DNA of 64,000 nt from Blastobasis lacticolella (taxonomy: Eukaryota > Arthropoda > Insecta > Lepidoptera > Blastobasidae). The first letter of the stretch is position 1. Each line of letters begins with the position of its first letter. Both the position numbers and the translations under genes were made by a program. The notes beneath the pieces were generated by a model. The model was not told the origin of the DNA. It did not search any database and worked only from the letters and a program-made list of their open reading frames with translations. The stretch is from positions 19,886,563 to 19,950,562 of the forward strand of contig LR990048.1 in assembly GCA_905147135.1 (NCBI GenBank). The letters are read 5' to 3'. Below are positions 1 through 9,683 of the stretch, piece after piece.

Positions 1-258
1 TCATAGAACGTTATTCATAAAAGTTATAACAAAAAAATTGATTTCTGTAAGATTGTTTATTTTCGTGAATTATGAAAAATATTATTAAATAATGGGCAAA
101 ACAATTAAAAAAGAAGTGCTGGAGATAATTTTCAGCATAATTAATAATTTTGACAAACTAAAAGTATAAGTTCAAGCTAATAGTGACCAAATAACTGAAT
201 AACAAGAAGGACAAAAAGGACAGATTATCCCCAAATTATTGCCATACCCACACTTTAT
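1..258. repeat. Fragment of the TIR element that also flanks the LINE at 7.9 kb
   Basis: This stretch matches 7593-7893 with scattered differences. Both carry 'tcatagaacgt', 'attcataaaagt' or 'attcacaaaagt', a 'gaaaaatattatt' block, 'ggacagattatcc' and 'attgccata'. The second copy lies inside an element bounded by inverted repeats at 7509 and 12775, so this is probably the interior of another copy whose left end is outside the window. No right terminus is recognisable after about 258. From 259 to 690 I see AT-rich sequence and no gene. Confidence 0.55.
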
Positions 259-690
259 AATGTTTACTTATTTATTATTTATTTATTTAATCCTTACAAT
301 ATTTCGTACATTCTGTGTTACTTATAGTTACCCTGCCAAACTGCATAACAGTTTGTTGGCAATGGTGTTTCTCTCGTAATACAATCCGGATAACGCTTAC
401 AACTGGTTAACAAATTCATCACTGAGTTTTACTCACACAACCAACTTGTAATCCTGTGCATACACAATAAATGGAGCCATACAGCTAGTTCATTACATAC
501 CCATATACTACACCAGTATACACCCCGGGATGGGTCCCAAGGTATACAACGGTGCAACACATGATTATGAATACGGTGCGACTTCTGTCAGTCAATAAGG
601 ACTTATCGTGATTCTATTATAGAAGAATGATTATTTACGGGCTCCTACCACAAAGATTGGTACGTCTGGTAACCGCCGACTTGTTTCCAG

Positions 691-3600
691 GTGCAATGGT
701 ACGCAGGCCTCTGGGACTTCTGGGACTTAGCTGTGGACGTCCTGGACTTCTCCCACTTCAAGAACCCAGCGTTCCTACTCTTCGCGATATCCAATTTCTT
801 CCTCTACATGTGGTATGACGTCCCGTACGTCTATATCGCTGACAAGGCTATGGAAATGGGCTTCAACGAGTCTCAGTCGTCTATGCTGATTTCCGTCATT
901 GGTATTATCAACATGTTTGGTGAGGTGAGTTTTTAAACATCGACGAAAAAATAGGGGTGTCAATTTTGACGAGTGTACTTGTGGCTTTATGTATCTGTGT
1001 CTGTGTCATCGTGGCTTCCGAACGGAGACCGAAGTATTTAAAAAATAATCGTGGACAAATTCAGACAGCGCCATCTAGCCCCAAACTAAGCAAGGCTTGT
1101 ACTATGGGTGCTAGATAACTGATATACTACTTATATACTGTTAAATACATACTTATTATACATAGAACACCCAGAGCCGTACCAGATATTAAAATTAAAA
1201 TTTCTGCCCGGCCGGGAATCGAACCCGGGACCTTTTGCGTGGTTGACTACTGAACCACTCATTAGCCGTATTCACAATGATTCGAAACCGTTTCCGAACG
1301 ATTCGACACGAAATTCGTGAGTGGCGAATCCGTGTCGATCGATTCGAAAACTGTTATGCAGAATCCCGATTGATTCCACGGAAACTCTACTCTCTATAAC
1401 ATATGAAAATTTTAAAAACCACATTTTACTAAGAACTTTTGCGGGGTCCTTTGTCGATTTCCGAGTCATTGTGAATACGGCTACAGGTCATCAAACAATA
1501 CATGTGTATTATAACAAAGGTAACCCGAGGAAACTGATCAGAAACCGGGGCGGGTCGCTTATTTTGATATAATCTACACATAGTATGAAACAAAGTCGCT
1601 TCCCGTGTCTGTCCCTATGTATCTATGTATGAATGCATATATCTTTTTAACTACGCAACAGATTTTGATGCAGTTTTCAACAATAGATAGAGTGATTCCA
1701 GTAGCCGTATTCACAATGGCTCGGAAATCGGATTCGGATACGGAATCGACAAAGTACCCCGCAAAAGTTCTTAGGAAAATGTGGTTTCAGTTAATTTTGA
1801 TGAAATTTTCATATGTTATAGAGAGTAGAATTTCCGTGGAATCTATCGGGATTCTGAATAACAGTTTTCGAATCTATCGACACGGATTCGCCGCTCACAA
1901 ATTTAGTGTCGAATCGTTCGGAAACGGTTTCGAATCATTGTGAATACGGCCAAAGATTAAGGTTGTACGGTGTAAACACCGTGCATTCGCCGCGCTGTCG
2001 AGTCAGCGCTATATTTTATTCTGTTTATAACCTAGATTACGTATTGTTAAAGTTAGTTGTCCACTGCACACCAAAAAGTGTACATCTCACACCAACAACC
2101 ATTAAATCAATCAGTGTTCAAGTCAAGGTGTGTTATTACTACCAACCTCAAGCAACCAAGCAACACTCAGCTTACTTCGAGCACTGCACCATCATCTAAA
2201 GACTGTACGGCCGCCATAAACCGTACAAAGATTAAGAAGCAAGAAAATGAGGGTAGGGAGGGGTAAAGTTGTACGCGAACTAAGTCGCGTCGGGTCCACT
2301 AGTATTGCGTAAAACTAAAAACATAATATCCAACTGTAAATGGCGAAAACAGCGGCAATTTCGGAATCTAGTTTCACAATACAGAGCCAAGGACCTGACC
2401 GTGCACCGGTGTTACATAAATGACATTCTCGAATACTTATGTTATCACAGCGCTATCATTGTGGAGTCTAATGTCGGATTTACTCAATGCTAAGATAATG
2501 TTAATGGTGCCATTCGCTGATTTGATTTTAATTAGTTTGAGAGTGGGTTACGTATATGATATGTGCTGATAAAGTTGCTATGTAAGCTGTCTAGAGGTTA
2601 CTCTATTGTTGTCAAGTATGTGAAAACAGGAAAATATGTATGTATGGTAGGTTGGGTGTTGGGAATAAACTCGGAAACTACTGAACTGATTTTCATAATT
2701 CTGAGTGGCTTTATTGTTTTTTTTTCTTTTTTATATTCGTGGACAAATTCACACAGCGCCATCTAGCCCCAAACTAAGCAAAGATTGTACTATGGGTCTA
2801 GATAACTGATATACTACTTAAATACTTTTTTAAATACATACTTATTATACATAGAACAGCCAGACCCGTAACTGAAATTAAAATTCATCATTTCAATTTC
2901 TGCGCGGCCGGGAATCGAAACCGGGGGGACCTCTTGCGTGGCAGACCGGCATGTTGACCATTGAACCACTCAGGTCGTCAAATTGTGTATATGCTCATAG
3001 TGGGACTATGATATTAAATATTTACAGAGATTCGGGGTCCTTTTTTGGAACAGCACGCCTCGATCCGAACGGTCTTTTTTGTCTTCGGCACGACAAAATC
3101 CAAATGATTGATGTAGGATGCTTATTTTTGAACCGTTTGTATTCAACGTTGCGAATGTAATTGAAAATTTTTGAATATCTCACGAGGGGTTCGAGAATAG
3201 AGCCCCAGACGGCTAAATACTCACCGATGCTCTTACGGTGAGGGAAAACATCGTGATGAAACCTGCACATTCAGGCGACTGAATGTGTAACCATGATCCA
3301 ATCTGGTCAGGTTCTTCTGGTAGCAGGGTCGCTTCACTGCAATTACCTGATCTGCCAAATCCTGGAGCCTAAGCTCTCGCCTGCGATAGCACAACTGGGA
3401 AATTAACGCCAAGATGAAAGTGGTTGAAAGCATATTTAGGAAGTATTGACGACCTGAGTGGCTCGATGGTCAACATCCCGGCTGGTCTGCCACGCAAGAG
3501 GTCCCGGGTTCTATTCCCGGCCGGGCAGAAATTTAAATGATTAATTTTGATTTCTGTTACGGGTCTGGGTGTTCTATGTTATAATAATGTGTGTATTTAT

Positions 3601-5980
3601 AAGTATTTAAGTAGTATATGAGTTAGCTAGCACCCATAGTACAAGCTTTGCTTAGTTTGGGGCTGGATGGCGCTGTGTGAATTTGTCGACGAATATTTAT
3701 TAATTATTATTACTGATCCAATAATAGATCCGGTTAGCAACTATTGTTCGAATGTTCTCGATATCTCCTTATGACTGGTACAGTGATGTACCATTGTATC
3801 ATAAACTTCACTAGACGGTTACTTCTCCGTACTGAATACGACAACTCCGTCTAACCCATATCATCTTATCAGTTACAAGTTATATAAATTCCTAACTACA
3901 ATCACGCTGTGTTGATACAATGTCTATCCACGTGGCACACATAAATGGGTCAAGTCAAACAATAGCACTTGAGATAAACTATATGACAATGATAACGGGA
4001 ATGTAAGAGATTGCGGTAGAAGCAGATTTGCGGTGGACGGGGAATATGACATGCAGACTTGTCATGTAGATGACTTCCTTTTACGTATTTATTCTCGTTC
4101 ACTGTAGTAGATTATATAAGGATAGAAAGAATAATCAATTATGAATTCTAGTTTTTACTATAGTGGGTGCAAATGCCAAATGGATAGGCAATAGTCAAAG
4201 AGATTGGAATGTTAGCTACCTACCCTTCATTTGCCAGTCTACCAGCGACTTACAATATATTTAAAAGGTAGCGGTCTAATGTACTTCACTAATATAATAA
4301 AATAACAAAACATTGAACACAAAGTATGAAATTATTAATAAATAAACTGATATCGTATCTGAATAGTTTGTTTACAAATTTGTGTTTGACAATCAATTGC
4401 CTGTCAATCTCCAAATTCCAGATCCTGCTAGGCTGGATAGGCGATTGGGAAAACGTGAACGCCAGCGTAGTCTACGCCGGCTGCATGCTACTATGCGGCT
4501 TCGTGACACTCCTTATGCCTCTCTTAAACAACTATGTGTCTCTGGCATTCTCTACTGGAGCCTTCGGGGCCTTTATCGCAGCTAATTACTCCCTGACAAG
4601 TATTATATTGGTGGAGCAGATCACTCTTGAGAAATTCACCAACGCGTATGGACTGCTGTTGCTGATGCAAGGCGTCGCGAATCTCATTGGGCCGCCTTTG
4701 GCAGGTTAGTTCTTTTTTTTATTGTTATCCGGCAGACAAACAACGCGGGCCACCTGATGGAAAGTGGTCACCGCCACCTATGGACATTAGCATCACCAGC
4801 GGAGTCACCAATGCGTTGCCCGCCTCTGAAGAGACCTCTAATATACCTCTTGAACGATCCCATGTCATAGTCCAAAGGAAACACTGTGGCTGGGAGCTCA
4901 TTCCACATCCGAATCCTAAGAGCCTCTTTTATGTCGATGTCTAAACTCCTTAAAGGCGGGGGCAACGCATTGGTAACTCCCCTGGTGTTGCTGATGTCCA
5001 TTGGCGGCGGTGACCACTTCCCATCAGGTGGCCCGCTTGCCTGTTTGTCCGCCGAATTACATAAAAAAAACTTTATTTTTTATAATTTTTTTGTGCTACG
5101 CAGTGACAAAGAGCAGACAGACCACCTGATGGTAAGTGGTAACTGTCGCCCATAACATCTACGAGTAATGCGTTTAGGTTGAAGGCAACGAAAATGCAAA
5201 ACAGCAGGTGCGTTGTCATTGTAAGGAAAAAGATGAATTGTCGCATACTTGTAATCTTGAGCATGCTAGTTTTTACTATGTGTGGAATAGGTGTGACAAT
5301 TTTGTCACATGAACCTTGAGTGCATGAATCAAAGATGATACGGACAACAGTTACCGCTTACCATCAGGTGTGGTGTCTCCTGGGTACCTGAGTTGTATAA
5401 ATAATAATCATCTTGGCGTTAATATCCCGGTTGCGTTCTCGCTCACTAGGGCCCGGGGTCCGCCTTGACCATGATCCAGGATTAGGCAGATCAGGTAATT
5501 ACAGTGGAGCGTCTGCCATCTGACCTCCGTGACCCTGCTACCGGTGGAATACCAGATTGGATCATGGTTACACATTTAGCCGCCTAAATGTGCAGGTGTC
5601 ATCACGATGTTTTCCCTACCGAAAGAGCATCGATTAGCATTCAATAACTTAGAAAAGAGTCATTTGTACACATTGCAGTGGGATTCGAACCCGGTATCTC
5701 CCGTTTACGAGTCCGATACCTTAACCACTCGGCCTCCGACGCTCCTGTTACTGATTAGTATAAAATAAATATAAACTAAAAGCAACCTTGTATCCTTTCA
5801 GGCTGGGTGTACGACATAACTGGATCCTACGACCTTTCCTTCTACCTGGCTGGTGTGTTCATCGCATTGTCCGGCCTAATTCTGCTCGTCGTACCGACAT
5901 ACAAGTTTATAACCCGGCGTCGCGCACCGAATACCAACACCAACGGTGTTGTCAAACAAAATGGGAAACTACTCGCTTAG
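691..5980 (+). CDS. Monocarboxylate-transporter-like (SLC16/MFS) gene, 3' half, three exons
   Basis: This is a major-facilitator membrane transporter of the SLC16 type, expected to move monocarboxylates or related solutes across the plasma membrane; the substrate cannot be told from sequence. Three coding exons join in frame: 691-924, 4422-4704 and 5802-5980 (stop TAG 5978-5980). Each junction has a good acceptor (ttccag, attccag, cctttcag) and donor (GTGAGT at 925, GTTAGT at 4705), with phases 0 and 1. The joined 231 codons cover about transmembrane helices 7-12. They include a tryptophan-rich segment at the exon 1 start, a WYDVPYVYIAD stretch, the junction GE/ILLGWIGDW (an SLC16-like loop 8-9), AYGLLLLMQGVANLIGPPLAG, and a short hydrophilic C-terminus ending NGKLLA. 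The N-terminal half must lie before base 1. Introns hold SINEs, LINE tails and MITEs. No stop or frameshift was seen in the exons. Confidence 0.85.
1049..1262 (-). repeat. tRNA-derived SINE, family A, minus copy
   Basis: The right end reads, on the minus strand, as a tRNA-like head with a box-B-like GGTTCGATTCCCGGC. The body ends in the conserved 'ctagatggcgctg' and 'tttgtccacgaat' stretch. It matches copies at 2733-2981, 3447-3697 and 18375-18620. The head is damaged: the 'tggcagaccggcatg' part is shortened compared with other copies. It lies in a transporter intron. Confidence 0.75.
1264..1487 (+). mobile_element. MITE with terminal repeat GCCGTATTCACAAT, copy 1
   Basis: The element begins GCCGTATTCACAATGATTCG and ends CATTGTGAATACGGC, so the terminal inverted repeat is about 15 bp. 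It is flanked by TA on both sides, as in Tc1/mariner-type insertions. It has no coding capacity and is non-autonomous. A second copy at 1703-1950 lies in the opposite orientation. Confidence 0.75.
1560..1702. repeat. Dispersed repeat interrupted by MITE copy 2
   Basis: It contains 'ctttttaactacgcaacag' and 'attttgatgcagttttcaa', wording I recognise as common in insect dispersed repeats. The second MITE is inserted after 'gtgattccag'. The repeat's class is not determined here. Confidence 0.4.
1703..1950 (-). mobile_element. MITE with terminal repeat GCCGTATTCACAAT, copy 2, inverted to copy 1
   Basis: It starts GCCGTATTCACAATGG and ends CATTGTGAATACGGC. Its interior is the reverse complement of 1264-1487: 'cacggattcgcc', 'gaatctatcgggattctg' and 'ccccgcaaaagttctta' all have partners there. 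The left flank is TA and the right flank CA, a decayed TA duplication. Confidence 0.75.
1951..2732. other. Intronic stretch without a recognised feature
   Basis: This is intronic DNA of the transporter gene. I see several short open frames of 60-100 codons but no family motif and no good coding signal. No repeat could be assigned. Confidence 0.4.
2733..2981 (-). repeat. tRNA-derived SINE, family A, minus copy
   Basis: This is a nearly complete copy. On the minus strand it begins with 'tgacgacctgagtggttc', runs through a box-B-like region and ends in 'gtgtgaatttgtccacgaat'. A small insertion of G residues disrupts the box B region. Confidence 0.8.
3224..3367 (+). repeat. SINE family B, internal fragment
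   Basis: It matches the body of the full copies at 21134-21490 (+) and 5440-5745 (-): 'gctcttacggtgagggaaaa', 'gaaacctgcacattcagg', 'tgtaaccatgatccaatctg'. The tRNA-like head is missing, so this is a 5'-truncated or broken copy. Confidence 0.7.
3447..3697 (+). repeat. tRNA-derived SINE, family A, plus copy
   Basis: The head reads 'cctgagtggctcgatggtc' (box-A-like), then 'gtcccgggttctattcccgg' (box-B-like, one change from the usual GGTTCGATTCC). The body ends 'gctggatggcgctgtgtgaa'. It lies opposite in orientation to the copy ending at 2981, so the pair could form a hairpin in a long transcript. Confidence 0.8.
4192..4262. mobile_element. Degenerate hairpin MITE (AGATTGGAATGTTAGCTACC family)
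   Basis: It has 'agattggaatgttagctacc' and the shared loop 'tgccagtcta', like the hairpins at 41046-41127 and 47657-47745. Its right arm ('ccagcgacttac') has decayed, so the fold is weak. Confidence 0.5.
4733..5062. repeat. Two LINE 3' tails joined head to head
   Basis: From 4733 to about 4918 the minus strand encodes the end of a Jockey-type LINE reverse-transcriptase ORF: RMWNELPATVFP, then DMGSFKR and GGQRIGD, then the tail containing 'ccacctgatgg' in plus reading. From about 4919 to 5062 the plus strand carries the same tail ('cttcccatcaggtggcccgc'). Both tails point outwards. The unit is inside the last intron of the transporter gene. Confidence 0.65.
5106..5385. repeat. Second pair of opposed LINE tails, degenerate
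   Basis: A minus tail with 'accacctgatggtaagtgg' lies near 5120, and a plus tail with 'cgcttaccatcaggtg' near 5355. Both resemble the LINE tails at 4733-5062 but are more degraded. No coding part survives. Confidence 0.45.
5440..5745 (-). repeat. tRNA-derived SINE, family B, full minus copy
   Basis: On the minus strand it begins GGAGCGTCGGAGGCCGAGTGG, a tRNA-like head with a box-A-like start, 'ctcgtaaacggga' and 'gggttcgaatccc' (box B). The body follows, ending in the 'catggtcaaggcgg' stretch. It lies 56 bp upstream of the last transporter exon. Confidence 0.75.
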
Positions 5981-6958
5981 GAGTGCAGTGGTGTAACCCT
6001 AAAAGGTACGTCAAGTTATCCTTAGACGTTGGACTTTATACCTTATATAGAACGTGGTTAGGGTTGAAATCGAACGAGGTCATCGTTTCGATAACATATA
6101 TTCAAGGTCCTGCGTGTGTTAACGATTGTGACCCTACAGCCTACAGAATAAAGGCGGATTTAGTTTAAAATTTACATCGTCACTTACTACCGTCATGCGC
6201 CAAGAGAGTCTGTCTTTCCAGAAAGAAGAAGGAAGTAGATGAGCTGCTACAATTCGAATTGAGAATCACGTCGCCATCTTGTATTACCTGTCACCTTGAT
6301 TGGCCAGAAGTGGTGGTTGACTATATGAATGTGTTTTGTGAAAAACTGTCAGTAAGATCCCGAATACGAAAATCTGTAAAACTCGACCCAGGACTTGCGT
6401 GTGAAGTGTGCATGTTATTCGGACATTTTTGGTCGGGCGTATGATCCTGAAATTGGCACGACTTTTGCTATTTACTTTTTAGATACATTAGAATATCGTT
6501 TTGTTCTTTTTTAGCGTTTGTACGATTATATATAAGCAAACAGATGTTTATAGAAGTGGACAAGGTTTTAATTATTTACCAATAAGCACCAGTGGAGTAT
6601 AAATCTGTAATTTAATTATGTAAGTGCGAAAATGAAGCTAACAAACGTTGATATTTACTAGTTAATTATAAGTAGAAGTTATTATTACTACGGAATCATA
6701 TTGATTGATCGTATAACACCAATATTTCGACCAAAACAATACAGAAATATCTATTTGTAACTGTGTTTCGTCTGTATGTGTGTACCTCGATAGTGCTATA
6801 ATAATGGTTGCTGTAATTTATTTCGATTGTGAGTTGTATTTGCAATTTCAAAGTATTGCAAAGCGGAAACGTAAAAACAGTTGTTTGACTATTTAGCACT
6901 AGAAACTTTTGCAAAATGTGAATAAAGGTTTAATTTTTATTGCTATGCCTGTAATAAA
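5981..6958 (+). other. Probable 3' UTR of the SLC16-like gene with polyadenylation signals
   Basis: The sequence after the stop is AT-rich, with no supported coding exon. AATAAA occurs at 6921-6926 and again at 6953-6958, either of which could set the transcript end. A 150-bp MITE begins directly at the second signal. The extent of the UTR is inferred from these signals only. Confidence 0.45.
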
Positions 6959-7107
6959 GGGTGTTTTTTAGAGGCGGAAAGTTTCGTTCAATGATTAAGG
7001 CACACACTTGACGGCCATATAACCGAATACAGCTAGTTTCACTGATACTAAATACTGTTTTCTGTTTTATTTCAATTTACAGGTCTCCGCCTCTAAATAA
7101 ACACCTT
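6958..7107. mobile_element. MITE with TIR GGTGTTTTTTAGAGGCGGA
   Basis: The left end GGTGTTTTTTAGAGGCGGA pairs with the right end TCCGCCTCTAAATAAACACC, giving about 19-bp imperfect terminal inverted repeats around about 110 bp. It has no coding capacity. The left end abuts a candidate poly(A) signal of the SLC16-like gene. Confidence 0.65.
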
Positions 7108-8450
7108 CACCTTATATTTTGTAGACAGTTGGTTGAAATAGCAAGGTTTAATTTAGTTTTTTAGTATTGATTGACGAGGCTAAATTATTTTGTTTGTAGC
7201 TCGTGGCAGTCTAAGCGGATTATTGGAGCTAATATAATTTAGCAGCATAGTTTTGGCACTAAACTAAACTAAAATTATAGTGTCATTTCCTAACTAGGTA
7301 ACAAAATTGATTGGAGAACGTGATGTCTGTCTTAGATGTTTTAGGATTTAAAGTCTTTGGCGCATACAAAGCTACGATAATGCAGTGGGTTGTAATAAAG
7401 ATATCTGTCATTAACTTTCTCAAAATCATGGCTGACAGGTCAGGCGGTGTCTAGAACCCTATGGGGGTATGTCAATAGTGTCAATAGTGTTACAAATAGG
7501 TACGTATAGTAGGACCACGCCAAGTCCGAATCGCTTTTAAAAAAAATAAAAATAAAAATCTCTGTATGGCAACTAATGCCATGTCTTTATCCGTCATAGA
7601 ACGTCATTCACAAAAGTCATAACAAAGAATTTGACTGACTTGAAAAATATTATTGAGGCGATTGGCACATTATTAGAGCGTAGCATTCATTCTGGCGAAA
7701 TTTGGAAATAAGTATGTGTAATTTTTATATTGTTTTATATACAATAAAAAATTTAGGAATTCTCCAAATTGTTATAATCTTTTCATAAAATTATATTATT
7801 TAGGCGAAAAATAATTTGAGAACTGAGTAATAATAATAATGGACAATGACTGACAAGGACAGATTATCCAATAGATATTGCCATATCCACATTTTTGCGC
7901 AGTCGCAGTCTTCGCGCGCGATCGTGTGTTTTGCTCCGTATTGTGATTTTTGTGATTTTATTTATTTGCCTTTGTGATTGGTTGGATATCCGAGTTTCAA
8001 TTCCTTGTTCCTCTTGCGGTGATCTTACCTGTTGTTGACGCCTTCTGGGCGTGTCTAGAGTGGGACGGCTGCTGTGTGGACGGTTTAAGTGAAAATATAA
8101 ACGATATTTGTTTTGACCATACCTTGGTCTCGAGCCCGGAACTTCCAGTGCGTGGCGTGCAAACTTGCTGCGGGAACCACTACGCTATTTCACATAGCGT
8201 CGACGCGGCGAAATACGCGGTCACTACAAGTGCGCCGCTGACGTCATTTGCTGCGCCGCTGTCGCCCCGCTCACTTCCACGCTGTACCTACCTACTGTGT
8301 CGCTGCGCGGCGCCTGCGCCCGAGTCTACCGATCCGTTGTGATTGAGTGCGCTACCTGTTGCTTGTGCATAAATTGCTTTTACACATTGCTATATTTGAA
8401 GTGTTGGGCTTGCGCTTAAGCTTAATAAATAGTAATATTTTAAAACTTGT

Positions 8451-9683
8451 ATGATGATTTGTGCTGGGTGTCGGCAGGAGATAGTAATTGAAGAGGAGGA
8501 AGCCAGTCTGCGCTGTATGCTGGAGTCGTGCAGTAAAGTGTACCATCTCCTTTGTTGTGGTAAATCCAGCGTTGATGCTGATAAGGCCTCTTGGGTTTGT
8601 ACCGAATGCTGCATAGCCGCGAAGAAAATAGGCCGTAATTGTAATATACCCGTTGGAACACCTACTACGCTGAGGAATATTACAATCAGGAAAAATACTG
8701 TTGCTGTACCTGTCACACCGGCAAGGTCCTCTCCAGGTAATGATTCAGTCATGTCCTTGGACGGAGCGGCATCCAAAGCACCTGAAGGTACGGTCCTTGA
8801 GCATAGTGTCGGGGATTTGACACTACATCGTAGCCCTCAGGATGTGACTCTGGGGGAGGACTTATCGCAGTCGGTATGCTCCTTGGAATTGCAGATCCTG
8901 CGCGAACGGATTATGCTGCTCACCGAACAACTCACGGATGCTACTTCCGCAATTGCGCTTTACCATGAAGCCCTCAAGGCGTGTACTATTAAAATGGATG
9001 CGACGAACGAACGTCTACATAAAGTGGAGACTCTATTAGAGGCCCAATGTCCATGTCGGCGTACCATATCTTGTGTGGAGGCGGTCTCCAGTGGAATAAA
9101 CATGGACAAATCTATGGTGCCCCCTGTCATTCCAGTCCTTGTGCCCGGTGAGCAGAGTGTCGCTGAGAAACGGAATCTTGTAGAGGCCCCAAAAGTTGAT
9201 AAGATGGACACGGTCGATCCGCCTAAACCGAAGAAACCTACAGTGGCGGCTAGCTTAGCCCATGAATCCAGTAAGGAAGATCGTAATGTGGGACGTTCAT
9301 CGACAGGGCGTGACAGTGCTCAGGATGGCTGGACAGAAGTTGTCTACGGAAAGTCGAGGCGCTCCAATTATATTCGCGGTACTGCTGGGCCTAATATTAC
9401 AACGTTGAAAGCTGTTGAGCACCGCAAATCGATACATCTGTGGAACATGTTGTCAGGTGTGGATGACATTCGCAGCTACTTGGATCAGCTGTGTCCGGGT
9501 GCTAACTGCTTAGTAGAGGAGCTTAAGTCTAGAGGCGATTATAAATCCTATAAGATTACTGTTCCGGTAGTTCATTTTGATAAATGCCTATCTGCCGATG
9601 TTTGGCCCGAGAATGCGCGTGTCAAGGCCTGGTTATTTCGCAGACACAACAAACCTAACACCGAAAAGCCCACAGATGACTGA
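8451..9683 (+). CDS. LINE ORF1 with PHD-type zinc finger
   Basis: A 410-residue ORF1 (nucleic-acid-binding or chaperone role in LINE particles). Residues 4-53 carry a C4HC3 PHD pattern: C4-x2-C7, C22-x4-C27, H32-x2-C35, C50-x2-C53, with the usual tryptophan at 48. Residues of about 140-200 look like a coiled coil (LQILRERIMLLTEQLTDA). A conserved-looking C-terminal domain follows (GDYKSYKITVP, then VWPENARVKAWLF). PHD fingers in ORF1 are known in CR1-type and related insect LINEs. The two adjacent ATG codons at 8451 and 8454 are the likely start. The stop at 9681-9683 overlaps the ORF2 start. Confidence 0.85.
   Translation: MMICAGCRQEIVIEEEEASLRCMLESCSKVYHLLCCGKSSVDADKASWVCTECCIAAKKIGRNCNIPVGTPTTLRNITIRKNTVAVPVTPARSSPGNDSVMSLDGAASKAPEGTVLEHSVGDLTLHRSPQDVTLGEDLSQSVCSLELQILRERIMLLTEQLTDATSAIALYHEALKACTIKMDATNERLHKVETLLEAQCPCRRTISCVEAVSSGINMDKSMVPPVIPVLVPGEQSVAEKRNLVEAPKVDKMDTVDPPKPKKPTVAASLAHESSKEDRNVGRSSTGRDSAQDGWTEVVYGKSRRSNYIRGTAGPNITTLKAVEHRKSIHLWNMLSGVDDIRSYLDQLCPGANCLVEELKSRGDYKSYKITVPVVHFDKCLSADVWPENARVKAWLFRRHNKPNTEKPTDD

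Noticed and set aside
5670..5745. tRNA gene on the minus strand with box A and box B
   Set aside because: It has tRNA-like promoter boxes but continues into a repeated body found elsewhere, and the cloverleaf arms do not pair well. It is the head of SINE family B. The same applies to heads at 1205-1262, 2905-2981, 18540-18620, 21134-21210 and 54150-54225.
7974..8342. 122-codon frame in the LINE leader as a protein
   Set aside because: It begins at GTG within the GC-rich 5' leader, has no motif and precedes the ORF1 start. Treated as untranslated leader.
8390..8776. Antisense frames over LINE ORF1
   Set aside because: They are shadows of ORF1 with no motif of their own.
9577..9675. ORF2 start at 9577 in the complete LINE
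   Set aside because: The extra 33 codons overlap ORF1 in another frame and look unlike an endonuclease. ATG 9676 overlapping the ORF1 stop is the more usual layout.
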